Below, one piece after another: positions 36,696 through 46,426 of a stretch of 64,000 bases of DNA. Each line of letters starts with the position of its first letter. Within the stretch, counting starts at the first letter, position 1. Location of the stretch: positions 62,001-126,000 of the forward strand of contig NZ_QSUN01000001.1 in the NCBI RefSeq assembly GCF_003438995.1. Reading direction: 5' to 3'. Below the pieces are notes generated by a model. That model ran no database searches. It was not told the DNA's origin and saw only the letters and a list, made by a program, of their open reading frames with translations. The stretch is from Bacteroides sp. OM05-12 (GTDB lineage Bacteria > Bacteroidota > Bacteroidia > Bacteroidales > Bacteroidaceae). Both the position numbers and the translations under genes were made by a program.

Positions 36696-37988
36696 TTAAT
36701 ATACTACAACTTTATTTTTATTGATAATGTAAAGCCCGGCAGGTAATGAAATATTATGCTTTCCGGCTACCATCCGCTGAGAAAGAATTTGTTTACCATC
36801 TATTGTTACAATGCTGACAACCATATCTTTTTCTAAAGTTACAATCGTTTCTCCTTTTACACCAACAACAGAAAATCCTTGAATGATACTGTTCTTTATA
36901 TCTGTTTCTGAAGAAATTGGAACTAATGTCACGTTGTCCAATAAATATTCCATATTATTTTTCATAAGACGAATATATAATGTAGAAACACCTTTAACAT
37001 TATCTGTTACCAAGTTATCCTTAATACTCAATTCAATTGGCATCCATGTATCAAGCGTACATTCTCCCCATGCTGCAGTCTCTTCTCCATTCTCATCATA
37101 AACCGATCCAAACTTAGTATGTTCCCCATTATCTGCACGTACGCCTATTTCTATACTTCCCCACGGAAGTGACTCACCCTTTATAAAACAAATATCAAAA
37201 TTAATCCCTTTATAATCCGACCAGTTTTTCCCATCAGGTAAAGCGTTAGCCAAAGTTACAGGAGAACATTCCGGATTAACTATATGAAGACATTTATCAG
37301 AAGTATTAATTCCTGTTTTATAAGGGTTCTCTACAATTTCACAACTTCCGGCCCAAGGCATCTGACAACGGTTGGACACACCTAAATCCATTGTTTCAAA
37401 AGTAAAGATGGCATTCGGGTCTTTTATTTCTTTCTCTATCAATCGAATATTGTCTACAGCATAGATAAATTCTGCACGACCAAGTTTAATCATTACATTC
37501 CGCTCGTCAGAAGTATAAGTAGTTAGTTTCTCCGCAAGAAGAGTTTCATTAAATAACAGCTCAACATCAACCCATTTCAATTCCACTCCATCTCCCCATG
37601 CTGCACCATTACCACTTTCAGGATCAATTAAATCCATTGATTCTTTATTATCCGAAACACCAACATTAAAACCTATCCAATGAATCTTACTTGGATCATT
37701 ACCCGGTAAAATTGCTGCTTGAAAACGAATTCCGGCATAATCATTCAATGTCTTTCCATTAGGAAGAGAAACCGGGAAACCGACTTGCGCAAAGTTAGTA
37801 CTTGTTATTTTTAATACATTTGCTGAATTGTTACCATCATTTATACTGGGGTTACCAATAACTTCACAACTCCCGTCAACAGCAACATAAGCTCCTCCTA
37901 AACCATTCTCGAAATCATTAACCAACAACGTTTGTGCTTGCAAGCTCATAGCTGAAGCAGCCAATAATAAAGATAAAATCTTTTTCAT
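36696..37988 (-). CDS. Two-module carbohydrate-binding-like secreted protein
   Basis: About 430 residues from the ATG at 37988, where the signal peptide starts (MKKILSLLLAASAMSLQAQ); 17 further in-frame codons lie upstream but do not add to the signal. The mature protein has two tandem beta-sandwich modules of about 180 residues that share GSCEVI/GSCEIV, ALPDGK-like, DYAGIRF/DYKGINF and AAWGDG/AAWGEC segments, then a C-terminal tail of about 65 residues resembling a sorting domain (VVSIVTIDGKQIL, LPAGLYIINK). No catalytic motif was seen. The modules resemble substrate-binding modules of glycan-degrading proteins. The gene follows the third GH5 gene after 104 bp on the same strand. Confidence 0.75.
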   Translation of the reverse strand: MKKILSLLLAASAMSLQAQTLLVNDFENGLGGAYVAVDGSCEVIGNPSINDGNNSANVLKITSTNFAQVGFPVSLPNGKTLNDYAGIRFQAAILPGNDPSKIHWIGFNVGVSDNKESMDLIDPESGNGAAWGDGVELKWVDVELLFNETLLAEKLTTYTSDERNVMIKLGRAEFIYAVDNIRLIEKEIKDPNAIFTFETMDLGVSNRCQMPWAGSCEIVENPYKTGINTSDKCLHIVNPECSPVTLANALPDGKNWSDYKGINFDICFIKGESLPWGSIEIGVRADNGEHTKFGSVYDENGEETAAWGECTLDTWMPIELSIKDNLVTDNVKGVSTLYIRLMKNNMEYLLDNVTLVPISSETDIKNSIIQGFSVVGVKGETIVTLEKDMVVSIVTIDGKQILSQRMVAGKHNISLPAGLYIINKNKVVVY

Positions 37989-38092
37989 ACTATTACATTT
38001 TAAATTAATAACTATTATTTCCTTTTCAGAATGAAACATCCATAGATGTGTTAATCTTAACCTTTTCTGATATTATTTAATCATAAGTATTT

Positions 38093-39343
38093 TTAATCCA
38101 AAACAGCAAATCTGATTTTCTCAGCTACATAAAAGCCCCTTGGCAATTCAATGGTTAACAACTCCCTTGGAAAAAGTGATACTAACTTTACCATTGTTCC
38201 CATTATATCATAAATAGGCACTCTACAAAGACACTCTGAAAGCATTAAAACTTTTCTACCATTGCAGACAATCTTTATATTTTGCCCTTCTTTTATAGAA
38301 GAAACTTCTGTCACATATCCATCTGATGGATACTTTTCCAAAACACTCATCTGAGGCCGGTCAGTCGTATAATTATTATCCGGTTGTACAGCCAAAGAAT
38401 AGTCACCCCATCTGGGACCGGCAGACCAATAAGTACCGGAGACTCCATTCTCAAAAATATATTTCAACATATTATCTAATACCGTCAACCAACGTGGATC
38501 ATTATCCGGCACCCCATATTCTCCAAGTATACCACGTTTATTATAACGTTTCAACCATTCAACAAAAGGTTTGACACGTTGAATTCCAGTTTGAGGAGTA
38601 GCTTCCTCGCCATCATAAGAGTTTTTATAAGTACCCGACCCATCTTTATCAAAATAAGTATGAGCTTGAAATACTAAATTATTTTCCGGATCTACTAGAT
38701 TTCGAAGATTATCACTATATTGGACCCATAATAAAGCAGAGCTAAAAGAATCCCCACTAATAATAATTGGAGTTTTCCTGTCTACCGTTCGGATTGCATT
38801 AATCGTAGCCTGCGCCATATCAAACCAAGGAGCGGATTGTTCCATTGCATATGGTTCATTCATAATATCATATCCCCATATATTCTTATAATCTTTAAAC
38901 TCGCACGCCAACTTTATCCAAACATCCGCCAAATGTTCTTTGGTAAGTTGTGGAGAAGTTCCTATAAGTATATAATTTTTCCCACCATCAAAAGAATAAC
39001 GGGCAAAATTATGCAGATCTAAGATTACAGGCATATTCCTTTCCTCCGCCGCTTTCACAAAAGCCTTCATTTTAACCAGTTCGTTAGCGTCTAACTCTCC
39101 ATTCATTACTTGCTGGATTCTTTCCCACCGAAAAGGAAATCGAATAAGGGTAAGACCTTTTTCTTTGAAATAATCCAAATCCTTATATGTCGGATAACCG
39201 TAATGCGTCCCGTCAATACCCGGATACACTCCTCCAAATTCCGCACCGGAAAGATTTACACCATAATAACGTACAGAGGTATTTTGCCCTTGTACCACAT
39301 ACGCAACAAGCAGAAAGCTCAATATCAACACAATCTTTTTCAT
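38093..39343 (-). CDS. GH5 endo-beta-1,4-glucanase-like enzyme with sorting-type tail (copy 3)
   Basis: 416 residues. Unlike copies 1 and 2 it has a type I signal peptide (cleaved around VQGQ) and no lipobox. The GH5 barrel (about 25-335) has E163 in DIMNEPYA and E275 in ILGEYGVP as catalytic residues. About 80 additional C-terminal residues (VPIYDIMGTMVKL, LPRGFYVAEKIRF) resemble the tails of the neighbouring surface proteins. The catalytic domain is about 65% identical by eye to copy 2, so this is probably a duplication that changed its anchor. It lies 163 bp inside the right repeat copy. Confidence 0.88.
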   Translation of the reverse strand: MKKIVLILSFLLVAYVVQGQNTSVRYYGVNLSGAEFGGVYPGIDGTHYGYPTYKDLDYFKEKGLTLIRFPFRWERIQQVMNGELDANELVKMKAFVKAAEERNMPVILDLHNFARYSFDGGKNYILIGTSPQLTKEHLADVWIKLACEFKDYKNIWGYDIMNEPYAMEQSAPWFDMAQATINAIRTVDRKTPIIISGDSFSSALLWVQYSDNLRNLVDPENNLVFQAHTYFDKDGSGTYKNSYDGEEATPQTGIQRVKPFVEWLKRYNKRGILGEYGVPDNDPRWLTVLDNMLKYIFENGVSGTYWSAGPRWGDYSLAVQPDNNYTTDRPQMSVLEKYPSDGYVTEVSSIKEGQNIKIVCNGRKVLMLSECLCRVPIYDIMGTMVKLVSLFPRELLTIELPRGFYVAEKIRFAVLD

Positions 39344-39505
39344 AATATTTATATAAAGTAGAACCCAAAATATTACCCTAAAAATAATCTCTTTACCTTA
39401 ATCTTAAAGCTAACCCAATTACCTACCAATTTGTATACTGCAAAAATCATCAATTTGCATAACTCACACCACGCTTTTATTATCAATTGCTTATATAATT
39501 ATGTC

Positions 39506-39880
39506 AAATACGGCAACAAAGCGCATTCCAATAAAGATAATCGGCAAGTTCAACCGAAGGGACTAAAGAAAAACCTCCTGACTTCTATCCGACTACTCCT
39601 TTACAACTAAAAGAATTCGTCTATATCCGTATCCAAAAAGAGGTAGGGCATTCGGCAAGAAGACGTAGTGCGTCAAGGACATAGAGGTAGGGCATTTTAA
39701 TGCAAAAAGCGCGACAAATTTTCAGCACACATAAGGGCAACGAATGTCACAAGTTTTCTTATTTAGGGCTTTTTAGAAGATAAAGCGTTGATAATGAGCT
39801 CCGCGACAAAAATTTAGTAGGGGGTATAAAATAATATGAATTGATAAGGTATAGAATAAAAGAAAGGATGCGTTCAGAGT
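39506..39880. repeat. Right copy of the 376-bp direct repeat bounding the PUL
   Basis: Matches 7457-7833 in the same orientation with about 97% identity. The internal 14-mer AGAGGTAGGGCATT is again present twice (39639-39652 and 39683-39696). Similarity starts abruptly at AAATACGGCAACAAAG and stops just after GGATGCGTTC. The preceding 39344-39505 shows no gene. Its last 15 bp form part of a terminator stem for the next minus-strand gene. Confidence 0.9.
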
Positions 39881-39913
39881 CGATAAAAAATAATCATTCC
39901 CCTTCACGCATCC
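39866..39913 (-). terminator. Terminator of the giant surface-protein gene
   Basis: GGATGCGT (39866-39873) pairs with ACGCATCC (39906-39913) around a 32-nt loop. On the minus strand it is followed by a T-rich stretch. It starts 26 bp beyond the stop of the gene at 39940. One arm belongs to the long repeat and the other does not. Confidence 0.55.
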
Positions 39914-39939
39914 AATTCTACTCGCCTTAGCTAAAAAGG

Positions 39940-42900
39940 CTATTTACTACTACTTACTACCAATTTAAATGTTTCGGAACGTTGCCCTGATACAATTTTA
40001 ATGAAATATATTCCTTCCGGCAATTCCGATACAGATATTTGCTGTGTATACGTGTAATGTTGAACCTCGTTACCGGAAACATTATAGATAACCAAATAAT
40101 CATATTCACCGGATATATTCACCACATCATTTGCAGGATTAGGAGCAACTGACCAACTACTAATTTCACTCTTATCTACTCCACTGACTTCCTCTACATC
40201 AAATTCTATCTCTGTCAATGGGGTTGTTATAGAAGAGAACACAGCCTTTACGCCTGCTTTATGTTTTCCTTGTGCCAAGTTACTCAACAAATAAGCGGTC
40301 GACTTTGTCGTCCCCAAACTTACTCCATCCAAATACACCTCGAAAGAAATATCATTTTTCATCTTTTGTAAGTCAAGACCTTCCGGTATTTCCAGACCAA
40401 TGAACACATCATCTACCATAAAGATGAAAATATTATCGGACACACAATTAATCGTCACATATTTAGCTCCGGCAGGTATGGTATATTTATACTCTATCCA
40501 ATCTCCCATTGGTAAATCAATCGGTTCATTGCCGTTCAACCACACAAAGTCAGCAATTGCTTTCCCTGTTACAGAGTAACCTACATTCATTTGTTCCGGA
40601 CCATAATCTTCCGTATAACTCTTCGCATAGAACTTAAATATAAAGTCTTTATTAAAGCTCAACTCCGGGGAGATAATAAAGTCATTGTTAGGACCCGGAT
40701 GAGCCGGGAATGAAGCCAGGAACTTTTCACCGCTATAAGGACGAATATTCTTATCCATAATTCCCACTTTGGGATCTGTCTCATACGGATTAAAAACCAT
40801 ATATGCCATCGGCATCGTAGCATTGATATACTTTACATCATCAATGCCATAAGTCTCTTTTCCGTCTTCATCTATATAATTCCATCCTATATCTCCTGTA
40901 GAATTAATAACAAAGTCCTTATGTGATTCAAAATCATCAAAAAGGAAATCAGCTACGTTCCAGTTGAACATACGTTCCTGCTCTTTTCCTGTTTTAACAA
41001 CTTCAAGATTAAACGGATTCACAACATATTCCTCCAAAATATAATCTGACGTTTCATAGCTGTTTTCCGTGGAGAAATCCTCCCCATCACTTATAAAGGA
41101 CTCAAAACCCTTTAAGTCTATCGTAACTTTATAGGTTCCTTTCCAAACATCGCTCAACACAGCCTTGCCATCCTTATCCACAACAGCATTATAGATATGT
41201 TCCGGTTTATTATCTACATTTACCAATGTAACTTTTGCACCTTTCGATTCATTTTGAGGAGTATTCGTTTTTACTTTCATTGTAATCTGTGTAACCATGT
41301 CCTTCACCAATATCTCTGATAGCTTAGCATCAGAAGCAACTGCACCATTATTATATAGTGTCTTCACTGCATAATAATAAAATCCTTGTTTTTGATTCTG
41401 CCAATCAGTATCGGTATAAGCCATATCACTTATAGCCTCATCAGTCAATTTTTCCCATTGCTCCGGAGTCTCTTTCTGTTCTTCGGTTAGACGCCATACA
41501 GCATATTTCTTTTCTGAAGTTATCTCCGGTAATTCATCTTCCCCTCTTAAAACACCGATACCTCGAATCATCAAAGAACGTTTAATATCGTGTTCTTCCG
41601 TATAAACAAACTTACCGGTAGTATAATCTTCCGAATAACAATTAACATGAGATTCAAATGGATAATCAGGACCCTCCCCATTGTCAAGCCCCAAACCTAC
41701 ATGCCCCTCATAACTAAGAGCCAACATATATCCGTTAGGAGCATCTATCGGTACTTCAAATTCAAATGTAGTCCATTGTAAGTCAGTATTAGGAACATTC
41801 ATCTTTGAATACAAAACTGTAGAAGTAGGTTCCCCTTCCGAATCCAAATCAAAGACGAAGATATTTACCGAAGAATGGGACATCAGATAGTTTTCCGTGA
41901 ACCATGTCATACCGATTAATTTAGCCGGAGTTCTAAATACGGAACCATAAACACTCTTTGCAGTAGAACCCGTCGTACCTAATCGACCACTATGAATACC
42001 GTTATCATGACGGAATGTCCGTGTATCAATCGGCTTCTGCCAAGTTAAGATGGCTCCATTATCACTAACATCCACTTTTAATTGATAGGGAGGCAATGCT
42101 TTATCTTTTAATATGATATCAGCTAATTGAACATCAGCATCTTTCACATCTACCATAATAGTATCGTTACACAAACCGTATCTTTCCATTATCAACGCAT
42201 ATTTATCTGCTTGATAAACCTCAGGGAATGTAAAAACACCGTTTTCATTTGTCACTACTGAATAATCGGTATATCCTGTCAATGAGATCTTTGCCGAATT
42301 TACAGGCCTGTTATTGATATTCAGAACTTTTCCGACAACAGAATACACGGGCAATTTATTTAATGTAGCATCTACAGTAACCGTTTCACCATAAGTTACA
42401 TCTATCTTCTCTTTCTCCAACAATTGATAACCGATTTTAGAGAACAGCAATGTATACGTTCCTGTTGCCAATTCTTCAAATTTATAATTACCATATTCAT
42501 CGGTAACCACATCTCTATTCAGCTCTTTAACTGTGACTTTCGCATCCGGAATCGCATTCCCTTCTCCATCGGTGACTACACCGGATATACCTCCTTCGTT
42601 GACCTCCTCTAGAAGTACGTCTGTCACATATAGAATGAACATATACGGATCAGAATGACAATGAAAAGAAAGATGATAATCACCTGTTTCCAGATTTTCC
42701 GGCAATATTACTTTGTGTCCAACAAAGGTATTGCTTTCTATAACATAATCTCCTAAAAGATTGGTTTGATCGGCAATGTCTTTCCCTGTACCTAAATAAA
42801 CAGCAACTTTCTCCGGGTATCCAACATCATAAGATTGCAACTTAAAGTTTAAACGGTAAATTTTACCTTTTTCCAAATGAATAGGAGAAGAAATCAGCCA

Positions 42901-44472
42901 GTCATCTCCCGGCACTGTTTCATCATTCTCATTATAATAGTAATATGCTGCTTTCAGTGTCGTTTCACGCCTCCATGTAAACCCATCCTGATTGGCATCT
43001 ATCACATTCCACAAAGCAAATATTTCATCCGTCGCAAAGTCACAACTATATGGTACACTCAACGATGGTCCTATTATCATAGAATTTGTAACAACTTTAC
43101 CGCCGTCACCATCGATCGTCACCGACTGAATTTCATAAGAATAATTATTGAGCTTTTCAATTGAAGTATCGGTAATCTCTGTATCCGAAGTAGACTCTGT
43201 CAACACAAAATTATCAGGTAACCGGGTTACTTTATAAGTAATGGAAGACAAATCCACCCATCCTCCGTTTACTCCTGCCACCGGGGCTTTCCATGTTATT
43301 TTCGCACTATTCTTATCTATAGCCGTTAATATGGCTTCCATAGGTGCCACAGGTACATCACGACCGATAAAAAGAGTTTGTGTTACATCACTACTTTCCC
43401 CTTTCTCATTTACCGCGATAATACGATAAGTCGAGAATCCGTTTTGCATACCTTTATCTTCCCAAGAAGCCTTACCTCCAATTTCCGGATCTTTTATTTC
43501 TTGTACTAACACATCATTGCGATATATCTGTATTTTAGTTAACGCAGCCAATACACTGCCTCCAAAAGTAGTAGATGGATTCGTCCAACTCAAATTGGCA
43601 GTCAACATTCCATTCTCACCCGGAATAATAGTCAACTCTGATATTGCAGCCGGAGCATCGGCATTCGTCTTTTTAAAAGGAATGTATAAACCTACCACTT
43701 GTGCATCATTTCCAAGATATCCAGTTCTTTCAGATTCGCCGGTTTCCAAATTGATTGTAGCCAAAGCACCCTCATCATAGATATTATTTAATGCCCAATA
43801 TAGCGTATTAGTCGAATGATCGAACTCCATAGACTGAAGATAGTTTGCCTCCGGTTCCTCCCAAGTATATCCTATATCCTCGGTTGCACCTGTCTTTTTA
43901 TTCACTCCCCATAAATGACCTTCATCAGCATCTATTGCATACATCTCTCCTTCATAAGAGCATGCTAAAGCTACAAACAGACGACCTTCATCGCCCATCT
44001 CCCCTACTACAGTATATTTGCCATCAGTTAAATCTACTTTTAGAAGTGTTGAGCCTGAACTGGTCTTACCTAATGCATACATTGTCTTAGTAGAATAGTC
44101 ATACGTCATATCCGAATAAAGAGTCGGCATATTCCTATAATCCGCTACTTGTTTAAACTCACCCGTAGCTAGATTCACATAATTAAATGTAAGCGGTACA
44201 GCACCGCCATCTACCGGTTGATAGAGGTAAACATAATATTTATTGTTGGCAAAAGCTCCGGCACATGCCACTTCATTTTGATCATGAGGATACAACACTG
44301 TTATATTCTCCGGAGTATCCGCCGTAAACTTACAAATACCATATTCGTCCTGATTCCTCGTATCAAAACGCAACCAACCATAAATTTCAGGACTGTCAGC
44401 CTGCGACCAGCAAACATGCGGTAACAACAAAAGCATCACCAACATCAAATTCAATAGTAGATTCTTCTTCAT
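39940..44472 (-). CDS. Giant modular surface protein with N-terminal propeller-like domain
   Basis: 1510 residues from the ATG at 44472, which begins the signal peptide (MKKNLLLNLMLVMLLLL); the frame stays open 16 codons upstream, past the promoter element. In order: a propeller-like domain (about 30-275, MEFDHSTNTLYWA, DAQVVGLYIPF), two fibronectin III-like domains (about 280-470), a choice-of-anchor/cleaved-adhesin domain (475-625), two carboxypeptidase-regulatory-like beta domains (GISGVVTDGEGNAIPDAKV, VVGKVLNINNRPVNSAK), more beta domains, a second cleaved-adhesin domain (about 1200-1365), and a sorting tail with PNPANDVVNISG and LPEGIYFIKI. No catalytic site was seen; an adhesin or peptidase-associated role is possible. 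It is divergent from a TPR regulator and has the same modules in different order as the protein at 59454. Confidence 0.82.
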   Translation of the reverse strand: MKKNLLLNLMLVMLLLLPHVCWSQADSPEIYGWLRFDTRNQDEYGICKFTADTPENITVLYPHDQNEVACAGAFANNKYYVYLYQPVDGGAVPLTFNYVNLATGEFKQVADYRNMPTLYSDMTYDYSTKTMYALGKTSSGSTLLKVDLTDGKYTVVGEMGDEGRLFVALACSYEGEMYAIDADEGHLWGVNKKTGATEDIGYTWEEPEANYLQSMEFDHSTNTLYWALNNIYDEGALATINLETGESERTGYLGNDAQVVGLYIPFKKTNADAPAAISELTIIPGENGMLTANLSWTNPSTTFGGSVLAALTKIQIYRNDVLVQEIKDPEIGGKASWEDKGMQNGFSTYRIIAVNEKGESSDVTQTLFIGRDVPVAPMEAILTAIDKNSAKITWKAPVAGVNGGWVDLSSITYKVTRLPDNFVLTESTSDTEITDTSIEKLNNYSYEIQSVTIDGDGGKVVTNSMIIGPSLSVPYSCDFATDEIFALWNVIDANQDGFTWRRETTLKAAYYYYNENDETVPGDDWLISSPIHLEKGKIYRLNFKLQSYDVGYPEKVAVYLGTGKDIADQTNLLGDYVIESNTFVGHKVILPENLETGDYHLSFHCHSDPYMFILYVTDVLLEEVNEGGISGVVTDGEGNAIPDAKVTVKELNRDVVTDEYGNYKFEELATGTYTLLFSKIGYQLLEKEKIDVTYGETVTVDATLNKLPVYSVVGKVLNINNRPVNSAKISLTGYTDYSVVTNENGVFTFPEVYQADKYALIMERYGLCNDTIMVDVKDADVQLADIILKDKALPPYQLKVDVSDNGAILTWQKPIDTRTFRHDNGIHSGRLGTTGSTAKSVYGSVFRTPAKLIGMTWFTENYLMSHSSVNIFVFDLDSEGEPTSTVLYSKMNVPNTDLQWTTFEFEVPIDAPNGYMLALSYEGHVGLGLDNGEGPDYPFESHVNCYSEDYTTGKFVYTEEHDIKRSLMIRGIGVLRGEDELPEITSEKKYAVWRLTEEQKETPEQWEKLTDEAISDMAYTDTDWQNQKQGFYYYAVKTLYNNGAVASDAKLSEILVKDMVTQITMKVKTNTPQNESKGAKVTLVNVDNKPEHIYNAVVDKDGKAVLSDVWKGTYKVTIDLKGFESFISDGEDFSTENSYETSDYILEEYVVNPFNLEVVKTGKEQERMFNWNVADFLFDDFESHKDFVINSTGDIGWNYIDEDGKETYGIDDVKYINATMPMAYMVFNPYETDPKVGIMDKNIRPYSGEKFLASFPAHPGPNNDFIISPELSFNKDFIFKFYAKSYTEDYGPEQMNVGYSVTGKAIADFVWLNGNEPIDLPMGDWIEYKYTIPAGAKYVTINCVSDNIFIFMVDDVFIGLEIPEGLDLQKMKNDISFEVYLDGVSLGTTKSTAYLLSNLAQGKHKAGVKAVFSSITTPLTEIEFDVEEVSGVDKSEISSWSVAPNPANDVVNISGEYDYLVIYNVSGNEVQHYTYTQQISVSELPEGIYFIKIVSGQRSETFKLVVSSSK

Positions 44473-44503
44473 ATTGATTCCATATTTTAGAAAGATTATT
44501 TCA

Positions 44504-44511
44504 CAAATGTA
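44504..44511 (-). promoter_or_regulatory. -7 promoter element of the giant surface-protein gene
   Basis: The minus strand reads TACATTTG with a TTTG 22 bp farther upstream (spacing slightly long). It lies 32 bp before the ATG at 44472. Confidence 0.55.
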
Positions 44512-44575
44512 AGTATGCAACTGCCTTTATCACCAAAAATAGCCCGGACAATGAGTGGACAGATAGCATTTTTTG

Positions 44576-44583
44576 TATATTTG
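44576..44583 (+). promoter_or_regulatory. -7 promoter element abutting the TPR regulator start
   Basis: TATATTTG ends only 4 bp before the ATG at 44588, so transcription would begin at or next to the start codon, suggesting a leaderless mRNA. Confidence 0.5.
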
Positions 44584-44587
44584 CGTT

Positions 44588-46324
44588 ATGAAAGGTATCA
44601 TTTTAGTCTTTTGCTTATCGTTTTTTTCTTTAGGACTTTTTGGAGGAAACACGACAGAATTTCATTGGAAGCCAACCCATCATTCCTTTGATTCAATCGT
44701 AAATCTACTTGAGAAAGGATTTATCTCTGATGATAACAACCATAATCGGGATAAGCAAATAAATCTACTATATTCCATTGCCAAAGCAACCCCTGATAAA
44801 CCTGTTTTTTTATGGAGAGCCGCTTTTTGGGATGCGAGAGCCCAACTAAAGAAGAGTAATATAGACTCTACACTCTGCCTGATAGAAAAAGCATATAATA
44901 TGGTAGATTCCATCCATTACAGTTATGACTATATGCGTATCAAGCATTTGCGAACAATTCTGCATAAAAAGAAAGTGCACCTGATTTACAAAGAATTAAA
45001 GGAAATAGCCGAATATTACAGCAGTATCAATGATTTATTCATGCTCGCACATGCTTATATTGATATGGGAAATATTTTAAGCCGACTACAGGATAACACA
45101 AAGGCTTTAGAGTATTTACAGAAAGCAGATACGTATTACAAACAATTAAAAGAGCCTATTTATGAGGCTAAAAACCAATTAAATATAGCCAACGTGTTAT
45201 ATTTACTGGATGATAAACAACAGGCCGATGATATGCTGATGAAGTTATTGAGCAATCCGGTTTGCGTGAAAGATACAAGTTTCTTTATCAATACTCTGCT
45301 ATTACTTTCAGAACACGACGATTTCCATAACCAAGAATTTATCTTTAAAGCATACAATCTCTCCAAACATTTTGCAAATAAAGGTTTATCAATATATTCC
45401 ACCACTTACGTTGGGCTTTATTATCAAAATAAGAATCAGATAGACAGCGCTTTATTCTTCTACAAAAAAGCATACGATTTGGTTAATGAACGGAATGCGG
45501 ATTTACTTGTTCCCATACTAAAAAACATGTCGGAATGTTATGCCGTAATGCATCATTTGGATAGTGCTTACGTCTACCTTAATCAATATGAGATATACAA
45601 AGATTCGCTAAATCAGGCAAATAGTCTGGCAGAAATACGCCGTATCGAAAGCAGATCTGCCATTGAGAAATACGAAGCGGAGCTTCGCCAAACGGAGGAA
45701 CGAAGCAGGTTTCAGTTCATCCTGACATTCATGATTTGCACATTTATTATCTGCATTGCCATACTGGTCTGCTACATCTTTTGGAAAAGGCACCGGGAAG
45801 AAAAGATAAAAAAACAGCTACAAGAGTTGGAAAACAAAGAATTGACAACCAGACTTGAGAAAGAAGCTCTACAAAACAATTATTTCAAGGTAGAACTGGC
45901 ATCCAAAGAACGGGAATTAACTTCCAACTCTTTAATTATTATGGAAAAGAATCAGGTATTGAAATCACTACTTGAAGAAATCGAAAAAGAGAAAGAAGTA
46001 GGGCATGTCAATTCAAACACCATGATAAAAATAGGAAAAGATATAAAAAGACATCTTGGTACAAACGATGAATGGGAGTTCTTCAAAATACAATTTGAAA
46101 AGGTACACCCGGACTTCTTCTCCAAATTGAAATCTCTATATCCCTCGATTACCGAGGGTGAATTACGTCTTTGCTCCTACATTCGCATTGGCATGGAGAA
46201 CAAACAAATAGCTCAAATGTTGTCTTTACAGCCCGATAGTGTGAAAAAGACACGGTATCGTATTCGAAAGAAAATGGGAATAGAGCTGGAAGACTCATTA
46301 GAGGACTCTCTAAGAAATATTTAA
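44588..46324 (+). CDS. Membrane-tethered TPR regulator with LuxR-like HTH
   Basis: 578 residues from the ATG at 44588, which starts the signal-like segment; a TTG 15 bp upstream would put translation inside the promoter element. Residues about 30-345 form TPR-like repeats (MLAHAYIDMGNILSRLQDNTK, LDSAYVYLNQYEIYKDSL). One membrane segment (about 375-397) is followed by a coiled coil rich in glutamate and lysine. The C-terminus has a LuxR/sigma-like helix-turn-helix (ITEGELRLCSYIRIGMENKQ, DSVKKTRYRIRKK). It is a one-component regulator with a presumed periplasmic sensor. Its divergent partner is the giant surface protein, the likely target (inference from position). It differs from the first gene of the window in its DNA-binding domain. 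Confidence 0.85.
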   Translation: MKGIILVFCLSFFSLGLFGGNTTEFHWKPTHHSFDSIVNLLEKGFISDDNNHNRDKQINLLYSIAKATPDKPVFLWRAAFWDARAQLKKSNIDSTLCLIEKAYNMVDSIHYSYDYMRIKHLRTILHKKKVHLIYKELKEIAEYYSSINDLFMLAHAYIDMGNILSRLQDNTKALEYLQKADTYYKQLKEPIYEAKNQLNIANVLYLLDDKQQADDMLMKLLSNPVCVKDTSFFINTLLLLSEHDDFHNQEFIFKAYNLSKHFANKGLSIYSTTYVGLYYQNKNQIDSALFFYKKAYDLVNERNADLLVPILKNMSECYAVMHHLDSAYVYLNQYEIYKDSLNQANSLAEIRRIESRSAIEKYEAELRQTEERSRFQFILTFMICTFIICIAILVCYIFWKRHREEKIKKQLQELENKELTTRLEKEALQNNYFKVELASKERELTSNSLIIMEKNQVLKSLLEEIEKEKEVGHVNSNTMIKIGKDIKRHLGTNDEWEFFKIQFEKVHPDFFSKLKSLYPSITEGELRLCSYIRIGMENKQIAQMLSLQPDSVKKTRYRIRKKMGIELEDSLEDSLRNI

Positions 46325-46371
46325 GTAAGATAATGTGCATGATCTGAGCCCCATTCTATCAGACAATTATA

Positions 46372-46408
46372 CACAAACTCCTATCATCTGCAAACAATCA
46401 ACCGTATG
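46372..46408. repeat. Second copy of the dispersed 37-bp motif
   Basis: Matches 7850-7886 at 31 of 37 positions in the same orientation, with core words CACAAAC, CCTATC, TGCAAA and ACCGT. It begins 48 bp after the regulator stop. Confidence 0.55.
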
Positions 46409-46426
46409 TTTGTCATCAATCAACCT

